Source: Agarophyton chilense
Lineage: Eukaryota; Rhodophyta; Florideophyceae; Gracilariales; Gracilariaceae
Length of the DNA: 64,000 nucleotides
NCBI GenBank assembly: GCA_030374765.1
Contig: JARGXX010000109.1
Coordinates: 1 to 64,000 of the forward strand
Reading direction: 5' to 3'
The notes beneath the pieces are model-generated. The model had not been told where the DNA came from. It saw nothing but the letters and a program-made list of their open reading frames with translations, and did not search any database. This document shows positions 43,701-52,379 of this stretch, piece by piece (the first letter of the stretch is position 1; each line of letters begins with the position of its first letter). Made by a program: the position numbers and the translations under genes.

Positions 43701-45747
43701 CGCGGGCGGCGCGCTCGTGGATGTTTGAAAGTCAGTCTCGAGAGCAGTGGACTGCTCGCGCGCAGACAATGAAAAAACAACACGTACGTGTTTCTATTCT
43801 GGTTTTTTGGCATTTCTTTTTTGTGATGTGCGCGACGTGGCGCGTTGCCGCGTATCTTCTAAGGGTGCTTTGAGGGGGTGTGGGGGGGTGGGGTACGAAA
43901 AAAACGCGCGTGGCAAATGTGTGTGTCCCACGCGCGCGACGAAGTTGGCAGAGAAGGACGGAAAGCGGCTGTAATTTGACAGACGCACGTCAGCCGGTTA
44001 CAGCGTGCGTGCTTGGCTGTTGAAAAGCGATCGTAGCGCAGAGAGCAAGAACGGCGAGCACGCTGCCGTCGCGTTGCGCGCACATGGTGCTACACGCAGA
44101 CGAAGCGTATAGTGAAATGTTGCTACCCACTGCATGCGCACGCGACGGTGCCAAGCTACGTGAGGATGCGTGGCGACGCGCGTGCCACGCGCCCTTGGTC
44201 TCTGTGGTGAACGCATAGCACGCATGCGCGCCGCCGCTCAATTCAGCATCGCCGGGCTGGTGAAACCTACTTGTTGCGGAGTGCAACCGCTGTGCGGCCC
44301 GCTGCCATCTACTGCGTGTGCGGCCACGCCCCCACGGGCGTCGGGGCAGCCAGTGTGGCGCCGACGGCCGTGGCGCGTGGCCAAAGCAGCAACAGCAGCA
44401 ACAGCACTAACAGCAGTAGCAGCAGCAGCAAGCGCGCCACGTTTGCCCCCAAGTCAGCACACGCGCTGCCAGCGCCACCCTCCCTGACTTACAGCACCCC
44501 CAACCTCTGTCAGCCAACTTTTCTTTTTTTGAATTTGCACGCGCGCGTAGAAATTTTCAACAACACCCCTAAATATATATTTTTTAAAATAAAAATAAAA
44601 TAAAAAACACTCGTGTACGCGCACTCACGCGACGTGGGACAGCGTTGAAAAAGAAAACGTCGCTTTACAGCTGCGAGGTAGGTTTACAACGTACAACATT
44701 GAATTGAAAATGAAAAAAAAAACGTTTGGACAAGCGCGTGTGCTCGCTTTTTTCAAATAAAAAGGAAGGCGTGCGTGACGCGAAGTGTGCGTTGTGCGCG
44801 CGTCTTTACAGCCGGGTTGCCAAATTCAGCACTGATGGTGTGGGTGGGACGCGTGTGTGGCGCGCGTCTTCTGTTTGTGCTTTACTCCGCTCGCCGTTGG
44901 GTCGTTTCAATGTGGTGTCTTTAAGATATCGCAACTCATGTCTTCACCGCTCGCTCAACGCGCTCATCACTTTTAAGACAAATCGAGAGCACGCTTCTCT
45001 TCCTGTCGCCCACCCCGTAGTCCTCCTCGCGCTCCTCTACCCCCCCCCCCCCCCCCCCCCCCCCCCCGCCCGCCTTACCTCGCCTCAGCGCTCACCCCAA
45101 CAGCACGCCAAACCCACAAAACCCCAACCGCCTCCACATCTCCATCCCCCACCATTCTCGCACCTACTTTCCTGCCCACCGTTCCCCGCCCACTCGCAAC
45201 TCTACTTGTTCTACTCGCATCCGCGCATCTTGTTGCCGCTTCGTTCACCCTTGTCACGGTCGCCCCCCGTGCGTCCATCTGCCGTCCTCCTCCGCCGCGC
45301 GCCGCCCCCGTAGCGCACCCACCGCTTCACCGAGCCGTGCGTCACCGCAGTCGTCGCGTCCTCACCTCGTGCGCGTCCCACCATAATCTCGTCGCCCATC
45401 CCTTCATTTGTCGTCGTCGTCAACCTCATCACGCGCACTGCGCGTCAATCCCTGCCAGCAATCAAGTGACGCGCGTCGTTGCACGCATTGCATTAAGAGT
45501 GGCGTTTTGGCACACACGCGCCGTTGCCGCCAGTCGTCAGAACCGTGTCGCACACGTCGCTCAAATTGCATCTGTTGGTGCTTTGTGTGACATAGCTTGC
45601 ACCGCGTACGCGTTGCGTGCGACTCAAAAACATATCAGCGCAAAACATACGCAGTTTAGCGTTGCGTGCGTGCACGCCTCCGGTAAGCAGGTGGCGTCAA
45701 AGGCAATTGTGATCGCAGTCGAGCTGGCGCGTCCTCCACCTCCCCCC
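40749..45747. other. Long intergenic region without recognisable gene
   Basis: About 5 kb with no frame that I can assign. The plus strand is G- and T-rich from 40.8 to 44.2 kb and turns C-rich from about 44.3 kb onward, as the leader of the next gene begins. Simple repeats are present: GAT/GGT triplets at 42738-42830, CAG/CAA triplets at 44385-44435, and a run of 28 C at 45040-45067. An AT-rich block at 44563-44612 could be a transcript end. Short frames on either strand (for example 41293-41688, 42319-42732 and 44170-44487) are compositionally biased and match nothing known to me. Confidence 0.5.
45040..45067. repeat. Homopolymer tract, 28 C
   Basis: An uninterrupted run of C within a C/T-rich region upstream of the secreted-protein gene. 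Its length is prone to assembly or sequencing error. Confidence 0.9.
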
Positions 45748-46329
45748 ATGCCTCCCCCGTTGCGTCACGTGGCGGCGGCGTTTCCGCCGGCGTTTCTGGC
45801 GTTGTTGGTTGTGCTGTGCGTGCTGATTGCACCGACCAAAGCGTGTCTTTCGTACGACGTTTGGCACGGCATGCTCAACGATTGTAGGTCGCGCTCCGTG
45901 GACAGTGGGCTGAGTAGGACGCAAGTGGATTGTATTTATAGTGAAGGTCAGAAGTTTGCGCCCGAGGTAATTGTTGTGGACGGTGCTCACCAGCAGTGCT
46001 ACAACCACGAGGAATTTGGTGTGTATATGGCGCATGCGGTGGCCTCGTGTGTTGCAGGGTTCGATGAGGACGATTTGGACGAACTAGATGATAGACAGCA
46101 GCTTGTTGAGAAAATGGATGACAACGTGGAGGAACGACTGATTCGACAGCCCGTGGCAGGCGATTCAGTTGTGGCGCGTGTGGCGCGCTTACTAAGCATG
46201 AAGACGTCACGTCGAAGTAGTTGTCGATGCTCTTCCGGGTGTCATTACTGCTGCGTGCTGGTGGGCGTTGGAGGCGACGACAAATGCTTCCAGATGGTGT
46301 GCAAGGGTGGAAGCGGGTATTGCGCGTAA
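45748..46329 (+). CDS. Secreted cysteine-rich protein, unknown function
   Basis: 193 residues from the ATG at 45748. Residues 1-32 form a signal peptide: a hydrophobic core (FLALLVVLCVLIA) and a likely cut after PTKA. The mature protein has 13 Cys. Five are spread over the first 75 residues (including ACLSYDVW, NDCRSRS, VDCIYSE, QQCYNHE). An acidic segment follows (FDEDDLDELDD), and then a dense C-terminal Cys cluster (SCRCSSGCHYCC, KCFQMVCKGGSGYC). Such spacing suggests a disulfide-bonded extracellular protein. I recognise no family. The frame is open upstream to 45337, but that extension is low-complexity and would bury the signal peptide. The gene converges on MCM5. Confidence 0.65.
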   Translation: MPPPLRHVAAAFPPAFLALLVVLCVLIAPTKACLSYDVWHGMLNDCRSRSVDSGLSRTQVDCIYSEGQKFAPEVIVVDGAHQQCYNHEEFGVYMAHAVASCVAGFDEDDLDELDDRQQLVEKMDDNVEERLIRQPVAGDSVVARVARLLSMKTSRRSSCRCSSGCHYCCVLVGVGGDDKCFQMVCKGGSGYCA

Positions 46330-48283
46330 AACGGGGCGTGTAACAGGAGATAGTGCATTGAGTAGCACGGGCGAAAGATAGCATGAGAGAAGGACACGAA
46401 GAAACACGCGCAGTGGGGGGAAAGACGAAAAAGAGGAGGCGCGGCGCACTCTGACAGCCAGCCGATATGCGATGTGGACAGTTACAGCGCGGAGGTGGGG
46501 ATTGCTAGCACCAGACGGTGGTGCTGGGACACGCGTGACGGAGGAGGCGCGAAGCGATGTGGTCGATTTCGGACAGATTGCGAGTTGTTGTGGCGCGGAA
46601 GCAATGTGCACGGGCTGCATGCGCGCCAGCAGCACGGCGTCAGCAGCGCGCGGCGACGCGCTGCGCCAAAAGCTGTGGCGCGCCACCGCCCGCAACACCA
46701 TGTACATAGCGCCTCACGCGCGCGCCACTTTGGACCCCTATTTTTTAATTTTGTGGATATATTGTTTCTTTTTTCTTTTCCCACCCCACCCCCAAAAAAA
46801 GAGAAAAAAACTGACTTTTTCTACCAAGTTTCGCCACTTTTCGTTCGCTTTTCGCTTTCCTTCGCGCCGAGACATATTATACGCCGTTGGCATATAATGC
46901 TCCCCACCACGCAGCGATGCCAAGCATCGAGCCACTTATTTGATGCGCGCGCTTTATGTTGGGTTGCGTGCACTCGGCGCCACGCGATGAAGACAAGAAG
47001 CTCTGTTGAGCGCGAGACCATTGCGACAAACTGTCGCTCGTGCGACTGTGCCTGCCGCCTTTGCGTGTAGCGCTTGCCTTCCGTCTCCGTCGTCATCTTT
47101 ATCGTCGTCTTCGTCGTCTGCGTCGTCTTCCCCGCCGCCGCCCCCCATCCCCAACCCCCCGTCCCGCGCCCTCCGCATTCCGCCATTCCGCCAGCCCGCC
47201 AACACACCACCCCAGCCCGCCAGCCCCACCAGCCCGCCAGCCCGCCCGCCCGCGCCCGCGCGTCGCGCCCGCGCCGCGTACACGCGCGCGTAGGCACTCA
47301 CGCGTGCGCGTCGCCCAGCTTCACACCTCAGTCGACGTAAGCCAAGCACCACAAGTCACGCGCGTGCAGACGTCATGGACACCGTCAAAACGCCCACTAA
47401 ATCCCCATCTCGCTCCCCGCGCGCGCGTGGGGGGACGCTGCGCACGCCCTCTCGAGCTCTTCATGGTGGCGCTCGTGTCGCGCGCGTCTTTGTCGCCTTC
47501 GCAGTGCGCTGTAACGAAACCGTTGCCCCCGTCATCTCGAGACTGCTTTGGAACGCCTGGCTTTTGCATGCTGCGCTTGTCGTGTGCTGCCAATGTGACG
47601 CCCCCCCCGTCTGCATGCCTCCGTCGCTGTCAATCGCCATGCGCTTGCTGCCTTTGCGTATGAGCAGTATGGCTCAACACACACACACACACACACAAAC
47701 ACACACGCATTGCGCGCACACGCGCCGCGTGGCCCGTGAAACAAACACACGCACTTGGGGAGCTACTTTACTTACCGAACAATCTCCGACACGCCCATTG
47801 CGCCGCCCGCCCTGCCTGAGCCCGCTGCGTGTCTTCCTTCGCGCCTTGTCCATCGTTCCACAATGCAATGCAAAAAATGCATGCGTCACTGGCTCTCGAG
47901 AGCGTCCCACCCTGCCGCGCTCAGCTCACACAACGTCTCCATTGCTCTCTTCTCGTCACTCACCCGAGACACGCATCCACCAACAACTTCACCCGCCTGC
48001 ATAACCACGTCCACCACGCCTGAGAGCGCCCTTTCCACCACCCACCCCGTCCAACACACGTTTTACTACCTCACCACTAAACACCAAAAACAGCCTCTTA
48101 AAAGCACCGCACACACGCATGCGGCCGGCCGCACGTGACAGCGCCGCTTTATTCTCTCTTTCATTCTTCACTTGCACAAAAACAAAGCCTCACTCACCCC
48201 GCAAACCCAGCACACACCATACACAACCCACTCACCCTGCTCTCAGGACCGTCAAATTGGAAAAAAAATCCCACAGCTGTTGT
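46330..48283. other. Intergenic region between the secreted-protein gene and MCM5
   Basis: About 2 kb between two convergent genes. The first 120 bp are purine-rich, and from 46.9 kb the plus strand is strongly C-rich. It contains a (CA)n microsatellite at 47675-47707. Open frames here (for example 46474-47070 and 47040-47663) are made of Pro/Ser/Arg/Ala low-complexity sequence and look like composition artefacts. I see no convincing gene. Confidence 0.5.
47675..47707. repeat. (CA)n microsatellite
   Basis: About 16 CA units with one interruption (ACAAAC), in C-rich intergenic DNA. Confidence 0.9.
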
Positions 48284-50755
48284 TCATTGCACGCGATACA
48301 CAAACCGTCGCTGCCGTCTATACTGCAGGTCGCCCCTTCTTACCATAACCACAATCGCCGTGCGAATTGCTTGTTCCGAAAACCTCTCATCCACAAAGTG
48401 ATCCACCAATCGCCTCTCGCTTGCCATAGACCCAATTGCAAGCCGCCTTTTCAGAGCGCTCTCCACCCTGAAAACTTCCTGTCGAAATTCTCCTCTCATA
48501 CTACCCTCCTGGAACATCACCCCGCCGCCATTGGCCGAATCCAGCGTTGCCACCTTGAACAGCCGGATTGCTTCCGTCACATGCCGCTCTGTCACAACCG
48601 TCTGCATCGTCATCTTGGCCAACGCCTCAGAGATGCGGACAATCGCCTCAAGTTGGCGTACTGTTATCGGTACCACCTCGCGACTGCCCTCTTCCCCATC
48701 GCCTATCTGCTTTTGTCTCATCTGCTCCCGAATCGATACATAGTTCGTCCGCAGCAATTCCGCACCTTCCACTGAGAGCCGCGGTGACGACCTACTACGC
48801 GCATATGCAATGTATCGCTTCAGCGAGTTGATGTCCAGTCGCGCTTCACTTCCGCTCCCGCTCACGCGGTACACTGCCCCGCCGTCTCCACCCCCCGCCC
48901 CACCGTCGTGGCTCTCCATCCGCTCCCGTCGGATCGCCTCTGACCCGGCCAGCAGTCCCGTGCGCTTTCCTCCGCTATTCTCTGACCCGCGTTGATGCAG
49001 TGTCAACACGTGTTCTGCGATCTTCTTGTCGCGCACATCGTCCCGAACATCGCGCACAATAAAGATGAGGTCGAAACGCGACAGAATTGTGCTTTGGAAT
49101 TCAATGTTCTCCGCACTGCTTCTGGTGTCGTCGTACCGACCAAACGCTGGGTTTGCCGCGGCCAGCACCGCCGCTCTGGCGTTGAGCACCGCCGTGATAC
49201 CAGCCTTTGCGATGGAGATTGTCTGCTGTTCCATAGCTTCGTGGATGGCCACTCGGTCCTGCAGTCTCATCTTGTCAAACTCATCGATGCAAACAATGCC
49301 TCCGTCTGCCAAGACCATCGCTCCACCCTCCAGGTGGAACTCCCCATGTGCCTTGTCCTTAATCACACTCGCCGTCAGACCGGCTGCCGAACTTCCTTTC
49401 CCGCTTGTGTACACTGAAATCGGCGCCACTCGCTCGGCAAATTTTAGCATTTGACTCTTTGCCGTGCTGGGGTCGCCCAGCAACAGAACGTTGATGTCGC
49501 CTCTGAGTCGCATGCCGTCTGGAAGAGTCTTGTCCAACGCGCCACCAAACAGCTGTGCTGCGATGGCCTTCTTAATATCCTCGTGTCCGAAGATTTCCGG
49601 CGCGATGCTGCGCGAGATGATTGCCTCCAGATTGGGATGGCGAGCGATGCTCAGCATGGCTTCTTCTTCTTCGAAACTAAACGAAACGGCAGTGCGACTT
49701 CCCGAATAGCCAGCTCCCTCTTGTATACGCATGCCAAGCACACGAATGTAAGGGGTGCGTGCGTTTACCGCTATGCTGTTTCCGCTTGTCATACGCTTGC
49801 TGCCCCGTCCCACCCCAGGTGCAGTGGCATTCGAGATGGAGTAGATGCCAATGACATTGATCCTCACGCCAGGACTGACCGCATCCGTGAGATAGCGATC
49901 GCAGCTCAAAGTGATGCTCCTTGGCATTTCTCCGGTGGGCACGGATTCGGGCAACTCTTGTAGCTTGAGTGTTTGACTGTCCATGAATTTGCTCTCATCT
50001 GGCAGGACCACGTACGGGTCGAGTGGACATGGAGTTTCATCATTCGCGACTGTGCGGCGACAGGCTCTTGGCACTGCAAACCCTCCGAGTCCGGGATTCA
50101 CTGGCACAGTGATCTTCTCATTGCAATTGCGACATCGCATGACCACCGCAGTACTTTTGCAGCGCACTTTTGAGGCGGCGATGACAATGCCTGACGTGGC
50201 CACTACCTTGGACACATCGGAGGAGGAAAGAGCGCGGACGTCGCGACTCGTCTCATTGGTATGCAGCAGAACCTGTACGCCACGTTTGCCAATATCCGAG
50301 GCAGTCGGCGTTAGTCCATCCTCGTTTCCAGTGCGCAGCGCGTCACCATTGGCGTTAGACGCCTGACCGGTTGCAGTGGCAACCAGATCATCGACACCGG
50401 TATTTGCCAAAGTGGCGGCCGCCTCCGTTGCAGCGCGTTCGACATCAACGATAGCCCGCTCAGGTGCCTCTCTTAGTGTAGACGCCAGGGGTGGATCAAA
50501 GTGGGTAAGATCGGCGAGTTCAACAGTGAGCGATAAGTTTCCGGCATTGACGGCGGCGCGAAGGCGATCGCGGTAGACATAGCGGAATCGTTCGTTGTTG
50601 AAACCGAGAACGAAGGCCTTGAAGCGACGGCGGATTTCCGCAGAATGAAGCGGCTGGTCGCCGCCATGGTGGCTGGAAGGCGGGGCGGATTGGGATCCAT
50701 CGCGCTCCTGGTTCTGATAGGAATAGAAGACACTGCCTTCGTCGTAGCCTTCCAT
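48284..50755 (-). CDS. MCM5: DNA replication licensing factor MCM5
   Basis: 823 residues. It is a subunit of the MCM2-7 hexamer, the replicative helicase core loaded at origins. The N-terminal domain has the MCM zinc finger (C208-x2-C211, C232, C243) and the MCM5-like stretches LKLQELPESVPTGEMPR and DRYLTDAVSPGVRINVIGIYSI. The AAA+ part has Walker A GDPSTAKS (427-434), Walker B CIDEFDKM (489-496) and the arginine finger SRFD (559-562). A winged-helix-like C-terminus follows. It is about 90 residues longer than human MCM5, because of a low-complexity insert at about 118-155 and a Gly/Ser-rich one at about 587-630. The start is the first ATG after a pyrimidine-rich leader. It is a single open frame without introns. 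Confidence 0.95.
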   Translation of the reverse strand: MEGYDEGSVFYSYQNQERDGSQSAPPSSHHGGDQPLHSAEIRRRFKAFVLGFNNERFRYVYRDRLRAAVNAGNLSLTVELADLTHFDPPLASTLREAPERAIVDVERAATEAAATLANTGVDDLVATATGQASNANGDALRTGNEDGLTPTASDIGKRGVQVLLHTNETSRDVRALSSSDVSKVVATSGIVIAASKVRCKSTAVVMRCRNCNEKITVPVNPGLGGFAVPRACRRTVANDETPCPLDPYVVLPDESKFMDSQTLKLQELPESVPTGEMPRSITLSCDRYLTDAVSPGVRINVIGIYSISNATAPGVGRGSKRMTSGNSIAVNARTPYIRVLGMRIQEGAGYSGSRTAVSFSFEEEEAMLSIARHPNLEAIISRSIAPEIFGHEDIKKAIAAQLFGGALDKTLPDGMRLRGDINVLLLGDPSTAKSQMLKFAERVAPISVYTSGKGSSAAGLTASVIKDKAHGEFHLEGGAMVLADGGIVCIDEFDKMRLQDRVAIHEAMEQQTISIAKAGITAVLNARAAVLAAANPAFGRYDDTRSSAENIEFQSTILSRFDLIFIVRDVRDDVRDKKIAEHVLTLHQRGSENSGGKRTGLLAGSEAIRRERMESHDGGAGGGDGGAVYRVSGSGSEARLDINSLKRYIAYARSRSSPRLSVEGAELLRTNYVSIREQMRQKQIGDGEEGSREVVPITVRQLEAIVRISEALAKMTMQTVVTERHVTEAIRLFKVATLDSANGGGVMFQEGSMRGEFRQEVFRVESALKRRLAIGSMASERRLVDHFVDERFSEQAIRTAIVVMVRRGDLQYRRQRRFVYRVQ

Positions 50756-51392
50756 TGGAGAGGAGCTTGAGAGTGGCGTTAAACGGTGAACGGTTTTGAG
50801 CGAGCTCGTGAAGAAAGCAGGCTTCAGGGAAAGACTTGGGATTCAAGTGGGAGGCGAGAAGCGACGGATGGTGAAGTGCATGAAGTGCGGCCTTCTTGTG
50901 TGTGCGGGTAAGAGCAAGTAGGGTGTGCGGTACGATCACATTTTGGCGGGAGCACATTTGATTGAACAGCCAAAGCTCTGCGAACGAGCGCTTCGCGCGC
51001 TATGCAACTCTTCGCGCCAAATCCTTGTATATGTGTATGTATTACATGTGTATGTATTACACGTGTTCAACAAGATTCATTCCTTGAAGAAGAAGCCTTC
51101 AACGGTTTATCCCATGCGACGTCCCCGCCGCATCAGCGCATACTTAGTGGAGAGCAATAGTCACTTTCAACGTTGATCGCGGGTGAGAATTGCTTACTTC
51201 CGTGATTGATTTCTAACCGTTGTGTAATGCATCCCCACGCCGTGAGTCGCTGTCGTCTCCGTCTTCCAATTCTATCCTCAGCCACCTCAGTGCAATGTCA
51301 GTTGCCCTCATCAACAGTGATGCTTGCTCACGGTTTGTAAAAGTACTGCTTGCTTCTCTCCGCTCGCGTATTCTAATCTTGCGCGCGCAGCA
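50756..51392. promoter_or_regulatory. Divergent promoter region MCM5 / RING gene
   Basis: 637 bp between two start codons. The MCM5 side is purine-rich on the plus strand, hence pyrimidine-rich on its coding strand. The RING side (51232-51300) is also pyrimidine-rich on its coding strand. A tandem repeat GTGTATGTATTACA occurs at about 51031-51060. Confidence 0.45.
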
Positions 51393-52379
51393 ATGCGCGG
51401 CGTGCTTAGTGTGCTGTTCTCCATCGCAGCTGGAGCCGCCATTGGTGCGCTCGTCCCGCAGATACCTTTACTTTTCATCAATGATCCGCCGCAAGCTGAA
51501 CAGTACCAATCTATCAATGAAAACCCCGAAGTAGCGCAACCTGGTGACGAACAAAACTTTTCACTCGGTACAGCAAGCGAGGGCAGTATATCGTCCATTT
51601 CAGACTCGCATCTCAACTTCTCCATGTCGGACGGAAGCCTTTCCATGCACAGTGAATCCGTCCCTCGCGTCACTGAAGACACAAATATGCGAGCACTGTC
51701 GAGCGAAGGATATAACTCGTCTGTCACAGCACCCCGCCGTCCCTCAAACCATACCGCATTTCCTCCACCAATAGAAGTTTCAATTATTCGAGATGTGGAC
51801 GTCTTGGCTTTGTTGGATAACATTGCACAATCATCCAGAAGCAAGCACTCTGATGGCGGCAAGTGTACGTTTTGTATTGAACCAATTGTTTTGGGGCAGA
51901 AAGCACGTATCACCCCCTGTAATCATATGTTTCATGCGCCCTGTCTGGAAAAGTGGGTGTTGTATGTGACGGCCAGCTTGATGAACGTCGCTGCATATTT
52001 TCTAGCGCTTGATGGCTCTTTACAATACAAGTATCGTTTCCCGTTTTGTCCAAACTGTGCCAAGTTTCTTGATGTTGTTCCAAAGCATGAGTGGAGAGTG
52101 GTCTTGCTTACTGCTCTGGCAATTACCCTCTCAATGGACAGTGTGAATCAAGCCACTTCAATGTATGAGAGAGATGTGATTGTGAGAGATAAATCCAGTC
52201 CACCGGTTGTCATCCATATCGGAGCTGATGAGTATGGCTTCAGGCCTCGCTGGATGGATGAGAATGAGCATTACCATTACACCTTTGTCGCTCGAAATGA
52301 AGGCTACAAAGTGTTACTCAGAGTTATTGCGTACCCCATGGTTTCTATAAATGATATCATGATGGAGCGAGGCAATTGA
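51393..52379 (+). CDS. RING-H2 finger protein, probable membrane E3 ubiquitin ligase
   Basis: 328 residues from the ATG at 51393. Residues 1-28 are hydrophobic (GVLSVLFSIAAGAAIGALV), a signal anchor or signal peptide. A Ser-rich, probably disordered region of about 120 residues follows. The RING-H2 ligands are C158-x2-C161, C176-x-H178, H181, C184 and C219-x2-C222. The gap C184-C219 is 34 residues, longer than usual. Its first 25 codons (51957-52031) start with GT and end with AG and may be a retained in-frame 75-nt intron; without them the gap is 9. The C-terminal 100 residues match no domain I know. AATAAA at 52550 may be the polyadenylation signal. RING-H2 proteins recruit E2 enzymes, here probably at an endomembrane. 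Confidence 0.75.
   Translation: MRGVLSVLFSIAAGAAIGALVPQIPLLFINDPPQAEQYQSINENPEVAQPGDEQNFSLGTASEGSISSISDSHLNFSMSDGSLSMHSESVPRVTEDTNMRALSSEGYNSSVTAPRRPSNHTAFPPPIEVSIIRDVDVLALLDNIAQSSRSKHSDGGKCTFCIEPIVLGQKARITPCNHMFHAPCLEKWVLYVTASLMNVAAYFLALDGSLQYKYRFPFCPNCAKFLDVVPKHEWRVVLLTALAITLSMDSVNQATSMYERDVIVRDKSSPPVVIHIGADEYGFRPRWMDENEHYHYTFVARNEGYKVLLRVIAYPMVSINDIMMERGN

Noticed and set aside
44726-45313. 195-codon frame upstream of the secreted-protein gene
   Set aside because: It has no ATG near its start, includes the translated poly-C run and ends in Pro/Ser/Arg-rich low complexity.
46474-48004. Plus-strand frames of 200 codons between the secreted-protein gene and MCM5
   Set aside because: Pro/Ser/Ala/Arg low complexity in C-rich DNA, with several overlapping frames equally open on both strands and no motif or good start.
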